This document shows positions 36,721-45,264 of a DNA stretch of 64,000 nt, piece after piece. The stretch covers positions 558,001 to 622,000 of the forward strand of contig NZ_JBFEFG010000274.1 of the NCBI RefSeq assembly GCF_040718835.1, given 5' to 3'. Under the pieces are notes generated by a model. It searched no databases, had not been told where the DNA came from, and worked only from the letters and a program-made list of their open reading frames with translations. Every line of letters starts with the position of its first letter. The first letter of the stretch is position 1. The stretch is from Bremerella sp. JC817. GTDB lineage: Bacteria; Planctomycetota; Planctomycetia; Pirellulales; Pirellulaceae. The translations under genes and the position numbers were made by a program.

Positions 36721-37017
36721 ACAATGGGATGGCCGCTTAAGAAAATCAGGCTTTGGGGCCTGTCAGCGGACATCGGGTGACCTGGTTTCAGGCCACTTTG
36801 CTGTGGAAACCGAGGATTTTAAACGGAAATCTTAATCCCGGCAATGACCGGTGCTAACTTTTGTTGCTGCGGTCACTTAAATCGGGTCGTTCCCGCCGGA
36901 AAGCCTGCCAGTGGCGAGCTCGATCGCCCGGCGTCCCAGGGGCCAGGCCTCTCGTTCCATGGGAAGAGAGGCTGTCGCTAACTGGGACTGGGCTACCGTA
37001 CCTGCTTTCCGGTCGCC

Positions 37018-37911
37018 TTACTTGGCTTCCGCTTTGTTGCTTTTGCGGTGCTCGGCAAGGTTCTCGAGGATCTTGCCGGTCGCTTCGGCCTGGTTCAGCA
37101 CGTAGAAGTGGAACCCTGGCACGCCGTTGTCGACCAGGTCGTTGACCTGCTGGCTGGCGTACGCCGTCCCGACGGCCGAGTGCCACTCGGCATCGTCCGG
37201 TTTCTGGCTGAGCTTCTCCAGCAGCTTCTTCGGAATACCAGCGCCGCACAAACTGGCGATCTTCGAGATCTGAGCGAGGCTGTTGATCGGGAAGATCCCT
37301 GGCACGATCGGCACGGTGATTCCGGCCTTCTCGCACTTCTCTCGCCAGGTGTAGAAGTCGCTGTTGTTGAAGAAGAGCTGCGAGACGACGACCTGGGCAC
37401 CGGCGTCGACTTTCCGCTTGAGGTTGTCGAGGTCGGCCTGCGGGCTAGGTGCTTCGCGGTGGACTTCCGGGTAACCGGCGACCAGCACTCCCAGCTCGCT
37501 GAACTCGTCGTTGATCAGTTCGACCAGCTCGTTGGCGTACTTCAGGCCTTTCGGGTTGGGCTTGAAGGTTGTTTCGCCTTGAGGTGGATCACCTCGCAGC
37601 GCGACGATGAAATCGACGCCGCGGCGTTCGGCTTCCGCCAGAAAGCTGCGCAGGTCCGCCACGCTGGAACCGACCACCGTCAGGTGAGCGGCCACGGGGA
37701 CCTGGAAGATCGTTTTGACCTTCTCGACGATCTCGAGCGTTTTACCACGCGTCGATCCGCCTGCTCCGTACGTGCAGGTGATGTACGCGGGTTTGTACTT
37801 CATGAGTCGCTCGACCTGCAGCATGAGCGACCGCAATCCCTTGTCGGTCTTGGGAGGATACAGTTCAAACGAGACCGGCAGTTCGCCCGGTTTGTAAAAG
37901 TCGGAAAGCAT
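37018..37911 (-). CDS. metF: 5,10-methylenetetrahydrofolate reductase
   Basis: A 297-residue FAD enzyme that reduces methylenetetrahydrofolate to 5-methyltetrahydrofolate for methionine synthesis. Key stretches are SFELYPPKT (catalytic Glu in the first strand), ITCTYGAGGSTR, HLTVVGSS, IVALRGDPP, SQLFFNNSDFYTW and IVPGIFPINS, all diagnostic of MetF. Length is normal. The GlmU-like gene precedes it in transcription, 9 bases away on the same strand, so the two probably share a promoter. No partner methionine gene is visible nearby. Confidence 0.95.
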   Translation of the reverse strand: MLSDFYKPGELPVSFELYPPKTDKGLRSLMLQVERLMKYKPAYITCTYGAGGSTRGKTLEIVEKVKTIFQVPVAAHLTVVGSSVADLRSFLAEAERRGVDFIVALRGDPPQGETTFKPNPKGLKYANELVELINDEFSELGVLVAGYPEVHREAPSPQADLDNLKRKVDAGAQVVVSQLFFNNSDFYTWREKCEKAGITVPIVPGIFPINSLAQISKIASLCGAGIPKKLLEKLSQKPDDAEWHSAVGTAYASQQVNDLVDNGVPGFHFYVLNQAEATGKILENLAEHRKSNKAEAK

Positions 37912-37920
37912 GGGGCAGTT

Positions 37921-39171
37921 CTAAAAAACGAGGGGCTCACCCGTCAGTTGACGTTCTTCCTGAGTGAGCAGGTACATATCGTGAATGAGTTGAATATCGG
38001 CGGGGGTCTGTTCGACGCTTCGCCGCTGGAACATTCGTTGCTGGGTGGAAATCATGACCTCGGGGGGAAGTTCGGTCACCTGGCCAAACAACCGGGCATA
38101 GTTGACGAAGCTTGCGACGTTGGTGGTCACAAACCCGTACAGCATGCTGCACACGCCAATGGTCTTGCCCGTAAATATACCGGTATTGATCGCCGTCTTT
38201 GAGTAGTCTCCGAAAATCGATCCCACGAATTGCATGTTCGTGGCGACGCGACCGCTGGGATACTCCATATTAACGGTGCCATAAGTGTTCTTCAGGTCAC
38301 TGTTGGAAGTGCCTGCCCCCAGGTTAATCCAGCTTCCCAAATAGCTGTGCCCCAGGAAACCATGGTGCTGCTTATTGGAATAAGGCTCGATGATGGTGGC
38401 TTCGACTTCGCCGCCGATCTTGGTGGTATGCCCGAGCGAAACGGCATCCTTAATCGCAGAATGCTCGATCACTTTGACGTTTCGGCCAAGATAGGCAGGA
38501 CCACGGAGGAAACAAAACGGCCCGATCGAGGCCCCCTCCTCTACCAGGATTGGCCCGTGCGAGGCATCGATGACGACGTTCTCGCCCAGGCTGATTTCGC
38601 CAGCGGCAAACAGCCCGTCGCGGATCTCGCGATAGGCTCCCTGCTTCAGGCGGAATTCTAAGTTTTCGTGAATGATTTCTTCGTTAAACCGGACCACGTC
38701 GTGGGCATATTGAAAGACCTCGAACGCTTCGTCGCGGGCCGGCAGCTTTGCCCCGGGCTGCAACGCCTCGGCAAAGGCCAGGAATTCGTCGTAAGTCACT
38801 TTCGCGGAAGGGACTCGATGTCCGGCTGGCAATAACGCGGCAACCAGTTGGCCTTCATGCTGCACGATTCCTGGCTGACCGGAAGCGATCCAGCTTTGTA
38901 ACGCCGCCAGGGTTCGCACACGCGGCACGAGCCGGGCGTTGAGCAGCAGCGTCGGCTGATCGTCGGCCAGCGGCGTTTCGTGCAACTGAGGCTGGTTCTG
39001 GGCCTGCAATGCTCCTAGATGATGGCGGACGACACCTCGACAAGCCTGGAAGGCCTGCGAAACGAGTTCGGCCAGCCGGAAGCCACCGCACGTAATTCCA
39101 TAGGCTGGGCGGGCCAACACGATGGGATACATCTGCGAGACGGCTCGGTCTTCAAATAGGATGCAGTTCAT
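37921..39171 (-). CDS. Alternate GlmU-type sugar nucleotidyltransferase with left-handed beta-helix
   Basis: A 416-residue protein. The N-terminal half begins MNCILFEDRAVSQMYPIVLARPAYGITCG, typical of the alternate GlmU family known from Bacteroidetes and planctomycetes. The C-terminal half has hexapeptide-type repeats (GPILVEEGASIGPFCFLRGPAYLGRNVKVIEHSAIKDAVSLGHTTKIGGEVEATII), a left-handed beta-helix that usually carries acetyltransferase activity. It probably makes UDP-GlcNAc or a related sugar nucleotide for cell-envelope synthesis. Shares an operon with metF. Confidence 0.82.
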   Translation of the reverse strand: MNCILFEDRAVSQMYPIVLARPAYGITCGGFRLAELVSQAFQACRGVVRHHLGALQAQNQPQLHETPLADDQPTLLLNARLVPRVRTLAALQSWIASGQPGIVQHEGQLVAALLPAGHRVPSAKVTYDEFLAFAEALQPGAKLPARDEAFEVFQYAHDVVRFNEEIIHENLEFRLKQGAYREIRDGLFAAGEISLGENVVIDASHGPILVEEGASIGPFCFLRGPAYLGRNVKVIEHSAIKDAVSLGHTTKIGGEVEATIIEPYSNKQHHGFLGHSYLGSWINLGAGTSNSDLKNTYGTVNMEYPSGRVATNMQFVGSIFGDYSKTAINTGIFTGKTIGVCSMLYGFVTTNVASFVNYARLFGQVTELPPEVMISTQQRMFQRRSVEQTPADIQLIHDMYLLTQEERQLTGEPLVF

Positions 39172-39532
39172 GCCACAGGTCTTCCTCGGCCCCCCGCCAC
39201 GTGACTGTTAGGGTTCCGGTGGTAGCGAATCTGCTACCGCAAAAGGGCTATTTTGGGAACTCGGTGGTAACCCGCCTACGCATTCAGAGACATAAGGCAG
39301 TTTTACGACCGATATTTTTGTAATCTTTGCTTACAATTCCCTGCTAGATGGTTGTACCCGAACATTTCGCAGAGCGATTCCCCCTCAAATACTGTTGCCC
39401 TGTCGCATTCCTCAAGCTGTAACCTAAGGTTTCCCAACTGTTTTGCCCCGAAACGAGGCCAGACAGGTGCGGGCGATCTTGGCGATCCGAGGCCCGAACA
39501 CACGATCCAGCTTCATCACGATTGACCGAACT
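39172..39532. other. Divergent promoter region, GlmU-like gene versus diguanylate cyclase
   Basis: 361 bases between starts at 39171 (leftward) and 39533 (rightward). A reverse-strand frame at 39303-39503 has no motif or ribosome site. No clear promoter found by eye. Confidence 0.4.
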
Positions 39533-40651
39533 ATGGCCGAGTTACTGACTTTTGTTCTAGGGGACGTCTTTGGCGTCATCACCCTGGTGGTAGGCATTTT
39601 CATTGGCTTCTGGCTCGGGCGGCTCTGGGCGAAGTTCATGACGCCTACGCCGTCCTCGGCTCCAGAAGTGTCTGCCAATCCTGAATCGGAAGCGTATCGC
39701 GAGCAGTTGGCTGGCATGATCCAGTTCACCACGCACTTCTCGGGCGACATCTCGAAGCATATTGAACTGCTGCAAAATCTGGAACAGAAGCTGGCCACGC
39801 CAACCGGCGAGAAGTCGGCCGATGAAAGTGGCGGGATCTCGTCGAAGGCGGTCGAACTGATCGCTCAGATCACCTCGGCCAATCAAAAGCTCAAGCAGCG
39901 TCTGGAATCGGCGGAAGCCACTTTGAAGACCCAGGCCCGCGACCTGGAAGACTCGCTGTCGGAAGCTCGTACCGACGCATTGACCGGGCTGCTCAATCGC
40001 CGAGCGTTCGATGAAGAAAGCAATCGCCGCTGGGCTCACTGGCAACGCAAGGAACAACCTTACAGCTTGATGTTGATGGACATCGATCACTTCAAGCAAG
40101 TTAACGATCGCTACGGCCACGATGCCGGTGACAAAGTGCTGCAGGAAGTGGCGGCTCGCCTGAGTAGCGTGATGCGTCAGACCGACTACCTGGCACGGAT
40201 TGGCGGCGAAGAACTGGCGATCCTGATTCCGGAAGCCGATTGGCACTCGATCGTGTCGGTCGCCCACAAGGTGCTGCAGGCAGTTCGCTCGACACCGATT
40301 GTTTATGGCAGCCTTGAAATCGATATCACGATGAGCTGCGGCCTGATGCCAGCCATCCATGCCCAGTCGCCCGAAGAACTTCTGAAGGGTGCCGACGAAG
40401 CACTTTACGCGGCCAAGACCAACGGTCGCAACTGTGGCTTTGTGAACAACGGCGATTCGCTGTTGCCAATCGAAGGCACGCAAACTGATGCGGTTTCGAT
40501 CCCTCGGCCGAACTCGGATCAGAACGACGCGCACACCGCGGGCGGTTCGGTCGGCCCCATTGAAATGACTTCGGTTCCCGCTTCCAGCCCACTCGACTCG
40601 GCTGCCAGCGAATTGCGAAACCGGTTCATGCAGATCTCTCAAGGAATTTAA
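39533..40651 (+). CDS. Membrane-anchored diguanylate cyclase with inhibitory site
   Basis: A 372-residue protein. One transmembrane helix (VFGVITLVVGIFIGFWLGRL) near the N-terminus is followed by a coiled-coil-like linker (residues about 70-160) and a GGDEF domain. The active-site motif is GGEEL, and RxxD (RQTD) sits five residues upstream, the product-inhibition site. LTGLLNRRAFDEE and DIDHFKQVNDRYGHDAGD are the other GGDEF landmarks. It should make cyclic di-GMP, which often controls motility. I use ATG 39533 over an upstream start at 39443. Confidence 0.88.
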   Translation: MAELLTFVLGDVFGVITLVVGIFIGFWLGRLWAKFMTPTPSSAPEVSANPESEAYREQLAGMIQFTTHFSGDISKHIELLQNLEQKLATPTGEKSADESGGISSKAVELIAQITSANQKLKQRLESAEATLKTQARDLEDSLSEARTDALTGLLNRRAFDEESNRRWAHWQRKEQPYSLMLMDIDHFKQVNDRYGHDAGDKVLQEVAARLSSVMRQTDYLARIGGEELAILIPEADWHSIVSVAHKVLQAVRSTPIVYGSLEIDITMSCGLMPAIHAQSPEELLKGADEALYAAKTNGRNCGFVNNGDSLLPIEGTQTDAVSIPRPNSDQNDAHTAGGSVGPIEMTSVPASSPLDSAASELRNRFMQISQGI

Positions 40652-40680
40652 TCTCGCGATAAGCGTAGGAGCCAGCTCGT

Positions 40681-41667
40681 ATGGACGCGAGTTCCCGGAA
40701 AGAAAAGCTTCCCCCCACCAGTCGCACCTTTTTGATTGGCGGCCAAACCATTGCCGCTGGCAATCGGCTTCGGTTCGACATCCCCGTGGCTCGTCTGCCG
40801 ACCGGCACGCACATCAACCTGCCAATTGAAGTGCTCCATGGTGCGTTCGAAGGGCCAACCGTCTGGGTTTCCGCTGCGGTCCATGGCGACGAACTGAACG
40901 GCGTCGAGATCGCACGTCTTCTGGCCGAGAAGCTGAAGCCGAATAAGCTGTTCGGCACGTTGATCATCGCTCCGATGGTAAACGGCTTTGGCGTGATCAA
41001 TCAAAGTCGTTACCTGCCGGATCGGCGCGATTTGAATCGCTCATTTCCGGGCTCGAAAACAGGCTCGCTCGCCTCGCGACTGGCGCGACTGCTGATGACG
41101 GAAGTAGTTCAGCGATGCCAATACGGTATCGATCTGCATACCGGAGCGAACCACCGTACGAACTTACCTCAGATACGAGGCGATATGGATGACGACGAAA
41201 CGTACGAGTGTGCGTTGGCGTTTGGAACGCCGGTCGTCGTGCATTCCGACATGCGCGACGGTTCGCTTCGCGCGGCGGCTTCGGCCGAAGGGATCAAGGT
41301 CTTGCTGTACGAAGCAGGCGAGCCGATGCGTTTCAATGATGAAGCCATCAAGCTGGGCGTCAGCGGCATCATGCGGGTGCTTTCGTATTTGAAGATGCTG
41401 AAGACCCCCGTCAAACCACCCAAGCGACTCGCAGCGTTAATCCGCGAATCGAAATGGGTCCGAGCCAAACGCAGCGGAATCGTGCGTTTAAGTCATGACC
41501 TGGGCGACCTGGTCTCGGCTGGCGAACAGATTGGCCTGATCACCGACGTCTTTGGCGATGGCCCGCAGAAGCTGAAGGCTCCGTTCGACGGCATCGTGAT
41601 TGGTCACTCGCACAATCCGATCGCCCATCAAGGAGACGGCATCGTTCATATTGGCCGTATGTCGTAG
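40681..41667 (+). CDS. Succinylglutamate desuccinylase/aspartoacylase-family zinc hydrolase
   Basis: A 328-residue protein. The metal-binding H..E pair lies in AAVHGDELNGVE and the third ligand is in GIDLHTGA. NRSFPGS is the substrate-binding Arg stretch. These are the zinc carboxypeptidase-like ligands of the AstE/AspA family, which removes acyl groups from amino acids. A C-terminal lipoyl-like region (RSGIVRLSHDLGDLVSAGEQIG...GDGIVHIGR) follows, seen in several members. The substrate is unknown. It follows the cyclase by 29 bases. Confidence 0.85.
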   Translation: MDASSRKEKLPPTSRTFLIGGQTIAAGNRLRFDIPVARLPTGTHINLPIEVLHGAFEGPTVWVSAAVHGDELNGVEIARLLAEKLKPNKLFGTLIIAPMVNGFGVINQSRYLPDRRDLNRSFPGSKTGSLASRLARLLMTEVVQRCQYGIDLHTGANHRTNLPQIRGDMDDDETYECALAFGTPVVVHSDMRDGSLRAAASAEGIKVLLYEAGEPMRFNDEAIKLGVSGIMRVLSYLKMLKTPVKPPKRLAALIRESKWVRAKRSGIVRLSHDLGDLVSAGEQIGLITDVFGDGPQKLKAPFDGIVIGHSHNPIAHQGDGIVHIGRMS

Positions 41668-41681
41668 TCGGTCCGGCGCAT

Positions 41682-41713
41682 AAAAAAACGGCGACCTGTG
41701 AACAGGTCGCCGT
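41682..41713. terminator. Bidirectional terminator
   Basis: ACGGCGACCTGT (41688-41699) / ACAGGTCGCCGT (41702-41713), a 12-bp perfect stem with A-run on the left. It separates the hydrolase gene from the converging FliA gene. Confidence 0.88.
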
Positions 41714-41745
41714 GTCTTGTTGTCGCTTCTGTCTTCAGAACGAAG

Positions 41746-42534
41746 TTAGACCGTACCGAACTCTGGCTTGCGACGGCCGAGTTGGCTTTGCAGCCGCTGC
41801 ACAATGCTGCTGTGCATCTGGCTGACTCGGCTTTCGCTCAGATCGAGCGTGGCGCCGATTTCTTTCATGGTCAGTTCTTCGTAGTAATACAGAATGATGA
41901 TCAGACGTTCGTTGCGATTAAGCCCCTTGGTCACCAGACGCATCAGATCGTTCTTCTGAATGCGACGCGTAGGGTCTTCACCCTTCTTGTCTTCGAGAAT
42001 GTCGATTTCACGGACGTCTTTGTAGCTGTCCGTTTCGTACCATTTCTTGTTCAGACTGATGAGCCCGACCGCGTTTGCGTCGGAGACCATCTTTTCGAGC
42101 TCTTTGAGCGGCATGCCCATGTGGTCAGCCAGCTCGGCGTGTGTCGGTTGGCGACCGAACTTGGCTTCCAATTGCTTGGTTGCTTCGTTCAGCTTGCTCG
42201 CCTTCGAACGAACCAGACGGGGTACCCAGTCCATGGTTCGCAGTTCGTCCAGCATTGCCCCGCGAATACGCGGTACGCAATACGTTTCGAACTTCACGCC
42301 TCGGCTCATGTCGAACGCATCGATTGCGTCCATCAAGCCGAAGACCCCTGCCGAGATCAGGTCGTCAAGTTCGACCCCTTCTGGCAGGCGAGCCCAAATG
42401 CGTTCGCCGTTGTATTTAACAAGCGGCAGATAGCGTTCAACTAGTCGGTTTCGTAGTTCTTTCCGCGACGGGTCTTCCTTGTAGCTCTGCCACAATTCTG
42501 ACACGTCATCCCTGGTCGCGGTCGTCGTTGCCAT
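41746..42534 (-). CDS. fliA: FliA/WhiG-type sigma-28 factor
   Basis: A 262-residue sigma factor. Region 2 is LRNRLVERYLPLVKYNGERIWARLPEGVELDDLISAGVFGLMDAIDAFD with YCVPRIRGAMLDELR, and region 4 is ELTMKEIGATLDLSESRVSQMHSSIVQRLQ. These are standard for the FliA/WhiG family, which transcribes late flagellar genes. GGAGGA lies about 5 bases before the ATG. It lies in the same orientation as flhG-flhF-flhA upstream, as in many polar flagellates. FlgM at 15704 should be its anti-sigma partner. Confidence 0.9.
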   Translation of the reverse strand: MATTTATRDDVSELWQSYKEDPSRKELRNRLVERYLPLVKYNGERIWARLPEGVELDDLISAGVFGLMDAIDAFDMSRGVKFETYCVPRIRGAMLDELRTMDWVPRLVRSKASKLNEATKQLEAKFGRQPTHAELADHMGMPLKELEKMVSDANAVGLISLNKKWYETDSYKDVREIDILEDKKGEDPTRRIQKNDLMRLVTKGLNRNERLIIILYYYEELTMKEIGATLDLSESRVSQMHSSIVQRLQSQLGRRKPEFGTV

Positions 42535-42727
42535 GCGTTCCTCCGTGAATGCCCATCTTGAGCTACCACGTATTTCTTATGAAATCGACGGACCTGAATC
42601 CTTCAGGTCACTTCCCCGTTGTTGGCAAAATGCCACTTCGGAAAGGGAATCGATCAGGTTATCCAATCTCGCGTTAGGGACTCAGAGATTCCCGGGGAGG
42701 AATTTCGTTGTCTGCCTTTCTCGCGGG

Positions 42728-42988
42728 TTACGCGGTTCTGGTGGAAGAAGCCACGAGTTTCTCGTTTTGCTCCATCGCATCCAGCTCCGCGTTGATGCGC
42801 TGCTGCACCGATTCGTCCACAATACGGGCTGCAGCATTTCCTATCAGCCAACCGATGGCCGCGAACAGGAACATAGCCCCGATCGCAGTTGGAAGGATGG
42901 ATTCGATCCCGCCCGACGTAATCAGTCCCCGCATCACTACGGTGACGAATGCCGTCGAAGCCAAGATTCCCGCGTAGTCGCGTCCCAT
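42728..42988 (-). CDS. Small two-helix membrane protein inside the flhF-flhG-fliA region
   Basis: An 86-residue protein with two hydrophobic segments (ILASTAFVTVVMRGLI and AIGAMFLFAAIGWLIG) and a polar helical C-terminus (ESVQQRINAELDAMEQNEKLV). It lies between flhG and fliA, which suggests a flagellar or placement function. No family recognised. The site before the ATG at 42988 is weak. Confidence 0.6.
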   Translation of the reverse strand: MGRDYAGILASTAFVTVVMRGLITSGGIESILPTAIGAMFLFAAIGWLIGNAAARIVDESVQQRINAELDAMEQNEKLVASSTRTA

Positions 42989-43169
42989 CGATTCCAGGTT
43001 GGTTGAATTCTATCGATCCGCAAACCTCATTCGTCACGTGCGCACGTGACGTTATCTCGTTGAATCGACGCTCCAAAAACGAGAATTGAGGTAATTTTAC
43101 GGATATCATTTGTTTTGCTTGAAAAACTTGTCGCCAGTTCTGAAGTGATTGCAACGATAGCATGACGTG

Positions 43170-44039
43170 TTAAGCAGCCCGTTTCGAGGTTGGCGATTGG
43201 GAAAGGCTTAACGACAGTCGCACCAGACGATCCGCAATGCGTTGGATCGACTTGCTGGCGGCATGTTCGGCGTAACGTTGGACAAACGGCTGCGAGGCCC
43301 GCGCCGCAGCTCCGATCTCGGAGGCGACTTCCACATGGCCGATCGATTCGATCGCCAGGTCAAGGAACTTGCGAGACGTCGTATCCATTCCGGCAACCAG
43401 GTCGACATGGCCTGTCTCGCTGGCAGCTCGGTTCATGACAACGTGAGCCACTTTTCTAGGTGATCCGTTATGCAGCGTCCGAATCCGTTCGTAGCCGGCG
43501 GTGATCGCATCGGCGGTCGGATTCAGTACCACAACAAAGAGCTGGGCCATCCGCCACAGTTCTCTGGTAAGAGAGGTCAGGTCGCTGCCAGCATCGATCA
43601 GCACGATATCGGCATGGCGGCCCAGCCCCATGATTTGTTCGATCAGCCGATCCACCGATGCCACCGGCCAGCCGCCGTTTCCATCGCTTGCATCCGTGGG
43701 AAGCAGCAGCGAGGCAGCGAGGCCCGGCACCAGGTACTCGTGAAGATCGAGTCGGCCGGTAAGAAGTTCGTCGATCGCGACTGCAGGCGTTCTGCCTGCG
43801 ATCTGCGCGAGACCTTGATTGTTCGGGTTTAAATCGATCGTCGCCACACGCTGCCCGGCCAGCCCTAAAGCACATGCCAGGTTATGGCAGACGGTTGTCG
43901 TTCCTAGCTGCGCATTGCCGCCATAGACCACGAAGGTCTTGGCTTTCGCAAACGCAGGTGTACCGCCGATCATCGCACGCTTTGCCAGCATTCGCAGCAG
44001 CGTAGCTTGATCGCGGGGAAAGGAAGGTTCAAACGACAT
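43170..44039 (-). CDS. flhG: FlhG/MinD-like protein with a degenerate P-loop
   Basis: A 289-residue ParA/MinD-fold protein right after flhF. The P-loop, KGGVGKTT in active family members, reads YGGNAQLGTTT here, so both lysines (signature and Walker A) are missing. DLNPNNQGLA and VLIDAGSD (Walker B-like) and VVLNPTADAIT are recognisable. FlhG normally is an ATPase that limits flagellar number by acting on FlhF and the master regulator. Without P-loop lysines, ATP hydrolysis is doubtful. I assign it by position and fold. Confidence 0.72.
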   Translation of the reverse strand: MSFEPSFPRDQATLLRMLAKRAMIGGTPAFAKAKTFVVYGGNAQLGTTTVCHNLACALGLAGQRVATIDLNPNNQGLAQIAGRTPAVAIDELLTGRLDLHEYLVPGLAASLLLPTDASDGNGGWPVASVDRLIEQIMGLGRHADIVLIDAGSDLTSLTRELWRMAQLFVVVLNPTADAITAGYERIRTLHNGSPRKVAHVVMNRAASETGHVDLVAGMDTTSRKFLDLAIESIGHVEVASEIGAAARASQPFVQRYAEHAASKSIQRIADRLVRLSLSLSQSPTSKRAA

Positions 44040-44081
44040 AACGATTTCAGAAGCGCGGTGATTTGGTGAGTTGGGTGAGGG

Positions 44082-45251
44082 CTATACGATCCGAGCGACC
44101 AGGTCGTCCGCTTCGGCCGCGGCAATGGCCTGAGGGACATCCTGTCCATTGGTCACATAAGCGAGCGGAAGCTGCGGATCTTGTAGAAATCTCAACGTAT
44201 TACCCAACGATCCAACCTCATCAATCTTGGTAAGTACCCAACTAGTTGGTGCAACCGGAGCGAACTTTTCGACAGCGTCCGCCAGGCTCTTGCAACTGCT
44301 GGGGGCGGAAAGTACCAAATAGGTCTCATCAGGGGAAGCGGCTTTTATCAAAGAACGAAGCTGCTGTACTTGCACCTCGTCGCGCGGGCTGCGGCCGGCC
44401 GTATCGATGAAAATCTGCTGGCAATCCGACAGTTCATTGATAGCATTGCGGACTTCCATCGGCGTCGACACGATCTTCATCGGAAGATCCATGATCTCGG
44501 CATAGGTCTGCAATTGATCGACCGCGGCAATCCGATAGGTATCGACCGTTACCAGACCAACGCGACGTTTGTGATCGAACTTGGCTCGGGCCGCCATCTT
44601 GGCAATCGTCGTTGTCTTACCCACCCCGGTCGGCCCAATCGCAGCGACGACTCGGGGGTAGAGACGCGGATCGTCGATATCGCGGCCGATATTGATCGAG
44701 CCGGCAATCTGCCGACGCAGTTGTTCCAGCAAAGTCGTCTCGTCGAAGTTGGTTTGCCCTTCGTACGTCGCCAGCAACTTCTCGCACAACGTCGTTGCCA
44801 AAGTCGGCGGGACTTCCGCATCGATCAATCGTTGTCGCAGTTGCTGAATCTCTGGCGGCAACGCCGGTGTATTGCTGAAGAAGCTTTGACTGAACTCAAG
44901 CGATTCAAGATCGATACCCAGGTTATCGGCCAGCGACATTTCGATGGCAGGTTCGATTTGTTCGAGAATGTCTTCGACCGAAGAGTACGTCTGTTCGATA
45001 TCGTTCGGTTCTTCGAGAAGGTCACCCTCTTCGTATTCGGGCTCAGGCTCTGGCTCTTCGATTTCGAAGCGGCTCTTCAAATTGGAATCGGGCGCAGCGG
45101 CCAGTTCGATTTCCTTGCCACCGAGCAGACCCCAGATACCTCGCTGGGGAACTTCTCGCGTATGCAGCAGTGCGGCATCAGGCCCCAGTTCCTGGCGAAC
45201 CAGTTCCAGGGCTTCGTGCATCGATTTGGCGCGAAATGATTTGATATTCAT
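44082..45251 (-). CDS. flhF: FlhF, SRP-type GTPase of flagellar placement
   Basis: A 389-residue protein beginning MNIKSFRAKSMHEALELVRQELGPDA, the FlhF N-terminus. After an acidic linker comes the NG domain: GPTGVGKTTTIAKMA (G1), VTVDTYRIAAVDQL (G2/I-box), IDTAGRSPRD (G3) and LTKIDE (G4). FlhF marks the site where the flagellum is built. I use ATG 45251 as that matches the family; GTG 45260 is in frame. It starts 13 bases after the flhA stop, and flhG follows after 42 bases. Confidence 0.93.
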   Translation of the reverse strand: MNIKSFRAKSMHEALELVRQELGPDAALLHTREVPQRGIWGLLGGKEIELAAAPDSNLKSRFEIEEPEPEPEYEEGDLLEEPNDIEQTYSSVEDILEQIEPAIEMSLADNLGIDLESLEFSQSFFSNTPALPPEIQQLRQRLIDAEVPPTLATTLCEKLLATYEGQTNFDETTLLEQLRRQIAGSINIGRDIDDPRLYPRVVAAIGPTGVGKTTTIAKMAARAKFDHKRRVGLVTVDTYRIAAVDQLQTYAEIMDLPMKIVSTPMEVRNAINELSDCQQIFIDTAGRSPRDEVQVQQLRSLIKAASPDETYLVLSAPSSCKSLADAVEKFAPVAPTSWVLTKIDEVGSLGNTLRFLQDPQLPLAYVTNGQDVPQAIAAAEADDLVARIV

Positions 45252-45264
45252 GGCGGTCACTTAA

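Noticed and set aside
37048..38202. Plus-strand frame of 384 codons opposite metF and the GlmU-like gene
   Set aside because: It spans two well-recognised reverse-strand genes and has no motif of its own.
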